A stretch of 64,000 nt of DNA from an uncultured bacterium (GTDB lineage Bacteria; Verrucomicrobiota; Verrucomicrobiia; CAIQCK01). Both the position numbers and the translations under genes were made by a program. Positions 43,473-50,512 of this stretch are shown here, piece after piece. Below the pieces are notes generated by a model, which was given only the letters and a program-made list of their open reading frames with translations, had not been told where the DNA came from and made no database searches. Where the stretch lies: the NCBI GenBank assembly GCA_903870275.1, contig CAIQCK010000075.1:35579-99578 (forward strand). The letters run 5' to 3'. Each line of letters begins with the position of its first letter. Position 1 is the stretch's first letter.

Positions 43473-43598
43473 GGCTAACGAGGCGCTTCAGCGAACCGGC
43501 GCTATGCGTTTCAGTTTTATGAGTCACTGGTTTTACAACATCGTCGGCTTCGGCGGACGGGCGCTGCCAGCGCCGGGCGTTGAGCTTGGACGTTAAAC
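43473..43598 (+). other. Long attC-like site (126 bp)
   Basis: Opens GGCTAAC and closes GTTAAAC. Inner boxes CTTCAGCGAACCGGCGC and GCGCCGGGCGTTGAGC can pair with the asymmetry expected of attC; the middle 60 bp forms a large loop, as in longer Vibrio-type attC sites. It begins at the base after the cassette gene's stop codon. Confidence 0.55.
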
Positions 43599-43659
43599 CA
43601 AAGAACCGCCTGCTTGCAGTAACGCTCATTCCCTTCTCCTGCACCGAAGCACTCGCCCA

Positions 43660-43775
43660 CTACAACCCCATCTCCGTCTGCACCAGCTTCTCCCGCACGG
43701 GGCCGAAGGTGCGGCGGTGGATGGGGCACGGGCCGTGGGCGCGCAACGCGGCGAGATGATCCGGCGTCGGGGAAC
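43660..43775 (-). pseudogene. Extra copy 1 of the rnhB 3' end
   Basis: About 115 bp. Read on the minus strand it encodes the RNase HII C-terminus up to PIHRRTFGPVREKLVQTEMG-L-stop (stop complement at 43660-43662). The intact gene at 46366 ends VRERLVQGEMAL, so this copy carries a different last ten residues but a nearly identical core. Homology ends abruptly at 43775, just before the toxin-antitoxin promoter. Confidence 0.85.
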
Positions 43776-43787
43776 CATATCAACCGC

Positions 43788-43816
43788 TTGACGATGTGTA
43801 GCCAATTGGCTACAGT
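43788..43816 (+). promoter_or_regulatory. Promoter with embedded palindromic operator for the toxin-antitoxin pair
   Basis: TTGACG (-35, 43788-43793), 17-bp spacer, TACAGT (-10, 43811-43816). A perfect 18-bp palindrome TGTAGCCAATTGGCTACA covers 43797-43814, filling the spacer and the -10 start. This is the position expected for autorepression by the HigA-type antitoxin. Transcription would begin at about 43823, on or beside the toxin start codon, implying a leaderless mRNA. Confidence 0.7.
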
Positions 43817-43825
43817 TGATGGGTG

Positions 43826-44113
43826 ATGGAGATCCGCAAAACCGAGATCTTCGCCCGGTGGCTGGACGGCCTGGGCGACCTTCGAGCGAGGGCGCGCGTG
43901 CAGGTGAGGATAGAACGGCTCGCGGCGGGAAACCCCGGCGATGTTGCGCCTGTTGGCGAAGGTGTTTCCGAGTTGCGAATCCATTACGGTCCCGGTTACC
44001 GGGTGTATTTCAAACTGCGGGGCCATGAGTTGGTTATTCTGCTGGCGGGCGGGGATAAGCGCACTCAAGCCCGCGACATCAAGACCGCCTTGCGCCTTGC
44101 ACGTGATCTTTAG
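43826..44113 (+). CDS. HigB/RelE-type toxin of an addiction module
   Basis: A 95-residue protein of the RelE/ParE superfamily in the subgroup called addiction-module killer protein. Visible signatures are EIRKTEIFARWLDGLGDLRA, RIERLAAGNPGDVAPVGEGVSELR, IHYGPGYRVYFKLRG and LLAGGDKRTQARDIKTA. Toxins of this type are mRNA interferases that act on the ribosome. ATG 43826 or GTG 43823 starts it, almost at the inferred transcription start. The antitoxin gene follows 11 bp later. The pair lies between two stray copies of the rnhB 3' end, a position that suggests a stabilising role for the inserted segment. Confidence 0.87.
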   Translation: MEIRKTEIFARWLDGLGDLRARARVQVRIERLAAGNPGDVAPVGEGVSELRIHYGPGYRVYFKLRGHELVILLAGGDKRTQARDIKTALRLARDL

Positions 44114-44124
44114 GAGCAGTTGCT

Positions 44125-44421
44125 ATGAAAAAGAAAACGATGACAACCCGTTACGATGTTGCCGAACACCTTCGCACGCCGGAGGAGATGGCGGCTTATC
44201 TGGAGGCGTGTCTCGAAGAAAGCAACGGAGACGCCGCGTTCATAGCCAAAGCGCTCGGAGATATCGCGCGTGCCAAGGGCATGGCACAGGTTGCTCGCGA
44301 TGCAGGACTGTCTCGTGAAAGCCTTTACAAAGCGCTCTCCGGTGAGCGCAGTCCCGGATTTGACACGGTTCTCAAAGTGGTTGAGGCGCTCGGATTGAGT
44401 TTGCACGCCAAGGCCGGTTGA
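44125..44421 (+). CDS. HigA-type antitoxin (addiction-module antidote)
   Basis: A 98-residue DNA-binding antitoxin with an AGGAG site 8 bp upstream. The N-terminal part (YDVAEHLRTPEEMAAYLEACLE) should bind the toxin; the C-terminal helix-turn-helix reads AKGMAQVARDAGLSRESLYKALS and ends FDTVLKVVEALGLSLHA. In this family the antitoxin gene lies second, as here, and the complex represses its own promoter; the 18-bp palindrome at 43797 is the candidate operator. Stop at 44421 is 8 bp from the next rnhB 3'-end copy. Confidence 0.88.
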   Translation: MKKKTMTTRYDVAEHLRTPEEMAAYLEACLEESNGDAAFIAKALGDIARAKGMAQVARDAGLSRESLYKALSGERSPGFDTVLKVVEALGLSLHAKAG

Positions 44422-44429
44422 GAGCCTTT

Positions 44430-44575
44430 CTACAACCCCATCTCCGTCTGCACCAACTTCTCCCGCACCGGACCGAAGGTGCGGCGGTGGATGGGACACG
44501 GGCCGTGGGCGCGCAACGCGGCGAGATGATCCGGCGTCGGGTAGCCTTTGTGCTGGTCGAAGCCGCCAGGGTCTT
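44430..44575 (-). pseudogene. Extra copy 2 of the rnhB 3' end
   Basis: About 146 bp. On the minus strand it encodes GFDQHKGYPTPDHLAALRAH, then GPCPIHRRTFGPVREKLVQT-EMGL and stop (complement at 44430-44432). The last residues match copy 1 and not the intact gene. Homology to rnhB ends at about 44575, 29 bp before the stop codon of the TPR gene. Confidence 0.88.
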
Positions 44576-44603
44576 GCCATTGTCTGATGGAGCACGATTC
44601 CCG

Positions 44604-46238
44604 TCAGGCGGAATCACCCGCGGGGCGGAGGGCTTTGAATTTGAGCAGGTTTTTCGCGTGGTCGTTGTTCGGATCAAGGCGCAGGGCGCGCTCAATGTGT
44701 TGTCTGGCTTTGTTCGTTTGTCCGCTCAACGCGGCATGGATGCATTGGAGAACGGCGAGGTCGGCTTGCTGCTCGCGCGGCGTGTCATCGTTCATCAACT
44801 TCGCAACGGCGGCGAGATGTTGTGCGGCGCGTCTCAAACCCGCAGCATCGTGCGCGCAACGGACGCTCATGGCGGCTTGGGCGAGATTGACGAGAACATC
44901 TTTGGGACCCAGTTTCAGCGCGGCGCGAACCTGGGCTTCCGTTTCACGTTGCCGGCCTTGCATATCCCATACCTTCGCCAAGAGCAGGTGGTTTCGCACA
45001 GATGGGGTGGCGACCAGCCGTTGCTGGCACACCACAAGCATGTCGTTGGTGTGCTGGGAGGTAAAAAGAATGCCGAGAAGCATGTCCCAAGCCTGCTCAC
45101 GGGTAGGATCGATCGCGACGGCGCGGCGCAGCGTCGCCACAGAGTTGGTGGAGTCGCCGTGCAAGAAATACTGAAAAATGCCAAGGGCCTCGGCTGCGCC
45201 ACCGGCCTTGGTCTTGTCAACGGACACGGAAACCGCGACCAAGCGGGCCTCGGCTTCATGGATGCGTTTGCGTGTGTCCCCCGGCAGTTTGTCCCACGCA
45301 TCCCACAGATTCTCGAGATGGAGACGCTGGCGATAAATCTCATACAAGAACTCTGTAATGACACAATAGCGTTGCGCCAGGTAGTCCTCAGAACCGAGTT
45401 GGGCGGCGCGGCGCAAGTCGCCCATTGCATCAGGGGCAAACAAAAACAGGGGCGATGCCGGTTGTTTTTCAAGAGCCGCTCGAAACCACGCGTGGACAAA
45501 GGTGCGGTTAGCGTAGCGCTTGATGTAAGACTCCTCCTTTTGAGGCGCGACAACCACGGCTTTGTCAAAACAATCATCCGCCTCGGCTATCAACCGTTGA
45601 GCCTTTGCGCGTGCCTCCGAGGTCGGCGGATGCTCCGTGACGGCGGCAATGGTTTTATGGAACGGCACTCCGTCAACCGGCATCTCGTTCAAGTTCAATT
45701 TCGACAATGAGGGCAGTAACGTGACGGCGGCCCGTCCCGACAGGAAGTTGCCCAACTGGAGCCACGCAGCGGCATTCTGCGGCGCGACTTTCACCGCTTG
45801 GCGCATCGCAGTTTCAGCTTCCGCAGGCTTGCCGGCGCCACCGAGGACCGCGCCATAGGCAAGCCAGATGGCGGCGTCATCCGGTTGCGTTTTCAGTTGC
45901 CGCTGGTAGAGACCGGCGGCTTTGGCATAGGCGCGCATGGCGGCATTAGTGTCCTTGGCCTGCCCGTAGAGATCGCCCAATCGGTCATACCACGCCGCGT
46001 CAGCCGTGTGAGATGATTGCGTTTTCTTGATGGCGGTGATTTGCGCCGTCGCTTCAGCGGCCGAAAGCGTTGGTTCCGAGGTAAAGCCGTTGAGGGAATC
46101 AACACCGAAGGAAAACATCAAATTGACGGTCGGCAGCTTCGCCATTTGGCGCAACTGCTCTTTGTCCAGTAACTCGCCGAAAACCGAAGCGGTCAACCCC
46201 ATAAGCGCCGCCAGCAACCACAGGAATCGTCGGGACAT
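44604..46238 (-). CDS. Exported TPR-repeat protein
   Basis: A 544-residue protein from ATG 46238, preceded by GGAGGTAAAGACA. The signal peptide is MSRRFLWLLAALMGLTASVFG. Tetratricopeptide units are visible at DAAWYDRLGDLYGQAKDTNA, AAIWLAYGAVLGGAGKPAEA, NAAAWLQLGNFLS, RNHLLLAKVWDMQGRQRETE and IHAALSGQTNKARQHIERAL, so the repeats lie at both ends with a less regular middle. TPRs mediate protein-protein contacts; the partner is unknown. It lies between rnhB copy 2 and the intact rnhB, as if inserted at the rnhB 3' end. Confidence 0.82.
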   Translation of the reverse strand: MSRRFLWLLAALMGLTASVFGELLDKEQLRQMAKLPTVNLMFSFGVDSLNGFTSEPTLSAAEATAQITAIKKTQSSHTADAAWYDRLGDLYGQAKDTNAAMRAYAKAAGLYQRQLKTQPDDAAIWLAYGAVLGGAGKPAEAETAMRQAVKVAPQNAAAWLQLGNFLSGRAAVTLLPSLSKLNLNEMPVDGVPFHKTIAAVTEHPPTSEARAKAQRLIAEADDCFDKAVVVAPQKEESYIKRYANRTFVHAWFRAALEKQPASPLFLFAPDAMGDLRRAAQLGSEDYLAQRYCVITEFLYEIYRQRLHLENLWDAWDKLPGDTRKRIHEAEARLVAVSVSVDKTKAGGAAEALGIFQYFLHGDSTNSVATLRRAVAIDPTREQAWDMLLGILFTSQHTNDMLVVCQQRLVATPSVRNHLLLAKVWDMQGRQRETEAQVRAALKLGPKDVLVNLAQAAMSVRCAHDAAGLRRAAQHLAAVAKLMNDDTPREQQADLAVLQCIHAALSGQTNKARQHIERALRLDPNNDHAKNLLKFKALRPAGDSA

Positions 46239-46365
46239 TGTCTTTACCTCCGGTTGCCTCCGCGCACCCCGCTCCATAACCTCACGGTTCTCACAAGAAC
46301 CGCATGGTAACGCGCGCCGGATGCGCTGCAAGTTCAAAACCTCCAGGTCTGGGACCGTAATCCGA

Positions 46366-47067
46366 TCAGAGTGCCATCTCGCCTTGAACGAGTCGTTCCC
46401 GCACGGGGCCAAAGGTGCGGCGGTGGATGGGACACGGGCCGTGGGCGCGCAACGCGGCGAGGTGATCCGGCGTGGGGTAGCCTTTGTGCTGGTCGAAGCC
46501 GTAAACCGGATATTGCACGTGCAGCGCCAGCATCAGCCGGTCCCGCGTCACCTTCGCGATAACCGAGGCGGCGGCGATGGAGAAACTGCGGGCGTCGCCT
46601 TTAACAATGGCGGTCTGGGGAATCGTGAAGCTCTTGACCGGCAGACCGTCCACCAGCACATGGTCCGGCTGGACTGGCAGGCGCCGCAGCGCCTCGGCCA
46701 TCGCGCGGTGCGTGGCTTGGAGGATGTTGATGCGGTCAATCCAATCCGCCTCCACGATGCCGACGCCGAAAACGACGCGCGGGTCGCCGGTGAGGACTTG
46801 GAAAAACTCGTCACGCCGTTCAGCGGTGAGCTGCTTGGAATCGTTGAGGCCGCGAAGCTTGAAACCGTCGGGCAGAATCACCGCCGCTGCGACGACCGGC
46901 CCGGCCAGCGGCCCGCGCCCGGCTTCGTCCACGCCGGCAATGATCTTCGCGCCACTCCGCGCCGCCGCGCGCTCGAAGCGGAAACTCGGGCGGGGAGCTA
47001 ACGGGGAACGGGAAACGCGAATCGCGGATCGCGAAGCGGCTTGGGCCGTGGGCGAGGCGTCCTTCAC
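46366..47067 (-). CDS. rnhB: Ribonuclease HII
   Basis: A 233-residue enzyme that cuts RNA in RNA-DNA hybrids and at embedded ribonucleotides. Motif I is IAGVDEAGRGPLAGP with catalytic Asp47-Glu48; LNDSKQLTAERRDEF, DHVLVDGLPV, SIAAASVIAKVTRDRLM and the conserved tail YGFDQHKGYPTPDHLAAL follow. The only plausible start is GTG 47067; residues 1-30 are encoded by a palindromic repeat (47001-47118), so the native N-terminus has been replaced. Two further copies of its 3' end occur downstream at 43660 and 44430. rplS lies upstream on the same strand, the usual neighbour. Confidence 0.93.
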   Translation of the reverse strand: MKDASPTAQAASRSAIRVSRSPLAPRPSFRFERAAARSGAKIIAGVDEAGRGPLAGPVVAAAVILPDGFKLRGLNDSKQLTAERRDEFFQVLTGDPRVVFGVGIVEADWIDRINILQATHRAMAEALRRLPVQPDHVLVDGLPVKSFTIPQTAIVKGDARSFSIAAASVIAKVTRDRLMLALHVQYPVYGFDQHKGYPTPDHLAALRAHGPCPIHRRTFGPVRERLVQGEMAL

Positions 47068-47118
47068 GTTTCCATTTCGCGTTTCGCCTTTCGCGCTCCA
47101 CGCTCAACGCTCTACGTC
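47001..47118. repeat. GAAACGCGAA-type palindrome overlapping the rnhB 5' end
   Basis: Left half AACGGGGAACGGGAAACGCG and right half with TTTCGCGTTTCGCC and TTTCGCGC are imperfect reverse complements made of short GAAACGCG units. The left half encodes the N-terminal residues of RNase HII. Confidence 0.6.
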
Positions 47119-47131
47119 CGCCCCGCGCTGT

Positions 47132-47653
47132 TTACTTCGCCGGCTCTTTGGGAGCTTCGGCGGGCTTCGCCGGAGCGGCGGGCGCTTCGGTTTTAGCTTT
47201 GGCGACTTTGGCCTCGGCTTTGGCGGTTTCCGCAGCCTTCGCCTCGGCTTTGGCAACGGCCCTCGCCTCGGTCTTGGCCGTGGAAGCGGCGGCCGATTCT
47301 TCAGCGGTCATCATCTTCTCGTCAACGGCCAGCGCCTGCTTGCCTTTGCGGCCGCGCAGGTAGTTGAGCTTGGCGCGGCGGGTGGAGCCTTCGCGCTCGA
47401 CCTCGATCTTCTCGAGGCGGGGCGAATGGAGCGGGAAAATACGCTCGACGCCCTCGCCGTAGCTGATGCGGCGGACGGTGAAGGTCTCGCCGATGCCATG
47501 GCCGCGGCGGCCGATGACAACACCTGCAAAAATCTGGATGCGCTCTTTGTCGCCCTCGATGACCTTCGTATGGACGCGAACGCTGTCGCCGACGCGGAAA
47601 TTTCCGCGGTCCTTCTTCAGTTGTTCCTGCGTAATGGCTTCAATGATGTTCAT
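47132..47653 (-). CDS. rplS: 50S ribosomal protein L19 with Ala/Lys-rich C-terminal extension
   Basis: Residues 1-113 are a normal L19, located at the 30S-50S interface: MNIIEAITQEQLKKD, GDSVRVHTKVIEGDKERIQI, FAGVVIGRRGHG, FTVRRISYGEGVERIFPLHS and KLNYLRGRKGK. Typical L19 stops near 115-120; here a further 55-60 residues follow, almost only Ala, Lys, Glu and Pro (KAEAKAAETAKAEAKVAKAK), likely disordered. Neighbour trmD upstream and rnhB downstream follow the widespread rpsP-trmD-rplS-rnhB order. Confidence 0.95.
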   Translation of the reverse strand: MNIIEAITQEQLKKDRGNFRVGDSVRVHTKVIEGDKERIQIFAGVVIGRRGHGIGETFTVRRISYGEGVERIFPLHSPRLEKIEVEREGSTRRAKLNYLRGRKGKQALAVDEKMMTAEESAAASTAKTEARAVAKAEAKAAETAKAEAKVAKAKTEAPAAPAKPAEAPKEPAK

Positions 47654-47691
47654 GTTTCCAACTCCGTTCTACTTCTTCTCGTCTTAAAATC

Positions 47692-47762
47692 TGTAGCGGC
47701 GGTCTATGACCGCCGACTGTTCATTGCACACTCGATTTCGGCGGTCATAGACCGCCGCTACA
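47692..47762. repeat. Inverted repeat, family B (second copy)
   Basis: Arms TGTAGCGGCGGTCTATGACC... (47692-47716) and the reverse complement at 47738-47762, each arm an internal hairpin. It lies between trmD and rplS, inside an otherwise conserved ribosomal-protein operon. Confidence 0.85.
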
Positions 47763-47787
47763 GCAAACTTATACAGCGACTGCTATT

Positions 47788-48483
47788 CTACTTCTTCTCT
47801 TCCTGTTTCATTAAATCCGGCCGCTGCCGGCGCGTGCGCTGGCGGCTCTGTTCCAGCCGCCACGCCGCAATGGCCGCGTGGTCGCCGGACAGCAACATTT
47901 CCGGCACCGTCATGCCTCGAAACTCCGCCGGCCGCGTGTATTGCGGGTATTCCAGCCAGCCATTGCTGAAGGATTCGTCCTTCGCGCTGTCGGCATGGCC
48001 CAGCACACCCGGCACGAGCCGCGCTGTGGCGTCCACGACCACCATGGCGGCCAAAGCGCCGTTAGTCAAGATGTAGTCGCCGATGGAGATTTCCTCGTCC
48101 ACCAGCGCCTCGCGCACGCGTTCGTCCACGCCCTCGTAATGGCCGCAGACCATGATCACGTGCCCGCGGGCGGCCAGCGCCCGCGCCGCCTGCTGGTCGA
48201 ACGGCCGTCCCTGCGGCGTGAGCATGACCACCCACGCGTCCGGACTGCCGCGTTTCAACTCCTCAACGGCTTCAAAGATCGGTTCCGGCTTCATGACCAT
48301 GCCGGGTCCGCCGCCGAACGGCCGGTCGTCCGTCGTGCGGTGCTTGTCGTGCGTCCAATCCCGCAGATTGCGCACGCAAATCTCCACCAGCTTCTTCTCC
48401 TGAGCCCGCTTCAGGATGCTCTCGTCCAGCGGACCGCGAAGCATTTCTGGGAGAATGGTCAGGATGTCGAACTTCACGGACAA
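47788..48483 (-). CDS. trmD: tRNA (guanine-37-N1)-methyltransferase
   Basis: A 231-residue SPOUT methyltransferase that uses S-adenosylmethionine to make m1G37 in tRNAs and so prevent frameshifts. Conserved blocks are FDILTILPEML, LRDWTHDKHRTTDDRPFGGG, GHYEGVDERV and the trefoil-knot segment SIGDYILTNGALAAMVVVDA, then RPAEFRGMTVPEMLLSGDH. Length is standard. It lies between khpA and rplS in the conserved order. Confidence 0.96.
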   Translation of the reverse strand: MSVKFDILTILPEMLRGPLDESILKRAQEKKLVEICVRNLRDWTHDKHRTTDDRPFGGGPGMVMKPEPIFEAVEELKRGSPDAWVVMLTPQGRPFDQQAARALAARGHVIMVCGHYEGVDERVREALVDEEISIGDYILTNGALAAMVVVDATARLVPGVLGHADSAKDESFSNGWLEYPQYTRPAEFRGMTVPEMLLSGDHAAIAAWRLEQSRQRTRRQRPDLMKQEEKK

Positions 48484-48519
48484 TCTCCGGCGCGACGGAT
48501 GCCGGCGGCGACCGTCGCA

Positions 48520-48816
48520 CTACTCCTGCGGGGCCGGCTCCTCGGGCGGCGCGACCTCGTCGCCCGACGATCTTCGCTCCCCCGGCGGCTCCACAATGTT
48601 CAGAACGACGCGCTGGCCGAGTTTGCCGGCCGCGCAACTCAGCAGCGCGCGGAGGGCCGCGCAAACACGGCCTTGTTTGCCAATCACCTGGCCAAAATCC
48701 GACGGATCAACGCTCAGGTCCAGAACCCGCGCGCCGTTTCGCTCCGTCTCGGTGACCTGGACGCTGGCGGGATTATCCACCAGCGCGCGGGCCACATACT
48801 CCACAAACTCTTTCAT
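48520..48816 (-). CDS. khpA: KH-domain RNA-binding protein KhpA
   Basis: A 98-residue type-II KH-domain protein starting MKEFVEYVARALVDNP (ATG 48816; ATG 48822 two codons upstream is possible). The GxxG loop is in FGQVIGKQGRVCAALRALL. In other bacteria KhpA binds RNA with KhpB and influences cell division and small-RNA levels. The C-terminal 25 residues are acidic and Pro-rich and probably disordered. It lies between rpsP and trmD, its usual place. Confidence 0.9.
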   Translation of the reverse strand: MKEFVEYVARALVDNPASVQVTETERNGARVLDLSVDPSDFGQVIGKQGRVCAALRALLSCAAGKLGQRVVLNIVEPPGERRSSGDEVAPPEEPAPQE

Positions 48817-48848
48817 GGGCATCGCTCAACCCCGCGGCTTGCGGGTTG

Positions 48849-49142
48849 TCAGGCCGGTTTGACTTCAGCGGCGGGCGCGGGCGCAGCCGCCGCGGCGGCC
48901 GCCTGCTTGCGCGCGGTGCGAATCAGGTTCGCCACCGTCTCGGTGGGCTGGGCGCCGCAGCTCAGCCAGTAATCCACACGTTCCATCTTCAACACGCAAT
49001 TGCTGCCCTTCTTGCGCGGATCGTACGTGCCGATCTGCTCAATGCTCTTGCCGTCGCGAGGACTGCGCTTGTGCGCGATGACCACGCGATAACATGGGTC
49101 GTTTCTGCCGCCAATCCGCGTTAACCGAATCACTGCTGCCAT
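48849..49142 (-). CDS. rpsP: 30S ribosomal protein S16
   Basis: A 97-residue S16: MAAVIRLTRIGGRNDPCYRV, VIAHKRSPRDGKSIEQIGTYDP and VDYWLSCGAQPTETVANLI are the family blocks. The last 20 residues are Ala-rich (KQAAAAAAAPAPAAEVKPA), an extension similar in composition to that of L19 in the same operon. The gene lies 23 bp downstream of ffh. Confidence 0.95.
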   Translation of the reverse strand: MAAVIRLTRIGGRNDPCYRVVIAHKRSPRDGKSIEQIGTYDPRKKGSNCVLKMERVDYWLSCGAQPTETVANLIRTARKQAAAAAAAPAPAAEVKPA

Positions 49143-49165
49143 TTCACATCTCCTGACCGGCCGCT

Positions 49166-50494
49166 TCAGCGCGCCGGAAGTTTGAAGCCACCCATCTTGG
49201 CCATTTTACGACCAAGCCGTGGCATTTGCTTCATTAGGTTTCTCATCGCCCAGAACTGTTTCAACAACTGGTTCACGTCGGCCACGGTCGTGCCGCTGCC
49301 GCGGGCGATGCGTTGGCGCCGGTGGCCATCTATCACTTCAGGCCGCCGGCGTTCGGCAGGCGTCATCGACTGGATGATCGCCTCCATGCGCTTGAGCTGT
49401 TTCTGCTCAACCGAAAGGTCGCGTATGTTACTCATACCGGGCAACATGCCAAGCACATTCTCAAGCGGACCCATCTTTTTAAACTGCTGCATCTGGTCGA
49501 GGAAATCCTCCAAATTCACGTCGGCTTTGCGCAGTTTCTCCTGCATTTTTCCGGCCTGAGCCTCGTCGAACGTCTCCTGGGCCTTCTCCACCAGGCTTAC
49601 CACGTCGCCCATGCCGAGGATTCGGGACGCCATCCGGTCCGGATGGAACGGCTCCAAATCCTCGAGTTTCTCGCCGACGCCAACCAGTTTGATCGGCTTG
49701 CCGCTGACCGCGCGCATGGACAGCGCCGCGCCGCCGCGGCTGTCGCCGTCGAGCTTGGTGAGCACGATGCCCGTCAGTCCCAGCGCGGCGTTGAAACGAG
49801 AGGCGATATCCACCGCCTGCTGGCCGGTGGCGGCATCGGCCACGAGGAGGATTTCGCGCGGGTCCACCGCTTCCTTCAAACGCACCAACTCCTGCACCAG
49901 CGGCTCGTCAATCTGCAACCGCCCGGCGGTGTCAAAAATGATGATGTTGCGTCCCTGCGCCGCCGCGGCTTCCATCGCACCGCGCGCAATCTTCAGCACG
50001 TCCGTCTCACCGGGCACGGCATGGACCGGGATGCCGAGCTGTTTGCCGAGCGTCTGGAGTTGCGTGACGGCGGCGGGCCGGTAAACGTCACACGCGGCCA
50101 GCAGTGGATGATGGCCTTGCTTCGCCAGCAGGCGGGCCAGTTTGCCGGCGGTGGTGGTTTTGCCGCAACCATGCAGGCCGCAGAGCAGGATGGCCGATGG
50201 CGACCGGCCCAGGTCCAGCGCTGCCTGCTGCGCGCCCATGAGCGCCACCAGTTCGTCGAAAATGATTTTGACGACCTGCTGGCCGGGCGTGACGCTGTCG
50301 AGAACCGTCTGGCCAAGCGCCTTCGTCTTGACCGATTCGATGAAATCCTTCGCGACCTTGTAGTTGACGTCGGCTTCGAGCAACGCCATCCGCACCTCGC
50401 GGAGGGCGTCGGCGATATTCTTCTCGGTCAGCTTGCCGAAGCCGCGGAGGTTTTTAAAAACCGACTGGAGTTTGTCGGAAAGCGTTTGAAACAT
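49166..50494 (-). CDS. ffh: Signal recognition particle protein Ffh
   Basis: A 442-residue GTPase that targets membrane proteins co-translationally with 4.5S RNA. The N domain starts MFQTLSDKLQSVFKNLRGFG; the G1 loop reads GLHGCGKTTTAGKLA (residues 106-120), where most Ffh have GLQGAGKTT or GLQGSGKTT; DTAGRLQID, LTKLDGDSRGGAALS and KLVGVGEKLEDLEPF follow. The M domain (residues 300-442) has FLDQMQQFKKMGPLENVLGM and the RNA-binding RIARGSGTTVADVNQLLKQF. The altered P loop keeps the Gly-Lys-Thr core and is expected to work. Confidence 0.95.
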   Translation of the reverse strand: MFQTLSDKLQSVFKNLRGFGKLTEKNIADALREVRMALLEADVNYKVAKDFIESVKTKALGQTVLDSVTPGQQVVKIIFDELVALMGAQQAALDLGRSPSAILLCGLHGCGKTTTAGKLARLLAKQGHHPLLAACDVYRPAAVTQLQTLGKQLGIPVHAVPGETDVLKIARGAMEAAAAQGRNIIIFDTAGRLQIDEPLVQELVRLKEAVDPREILLVADAATGQQAVDIASRFNAALGLTGIVLTKLDGDSRGGAALSMRAVSGKPIKLVGVGEKLEDLEPFHPDRMASRILGMGDVVSLVEKAQETFDEAQAGKMQEKLRKADVNLEDFLDQMQQFKKMGPLENVLGMLPGMSNIRDLSVEQKQLKRMEAIIQSMTPAERRRPEVIDGHRRQRIARGSGTTVADVNQLLKQFWAMRNLMKQMPRLGRKMAKMGGFKLPAR

Positions 50495-50512
50495 CCGTGC
50501 CTGCCTTGCGGC

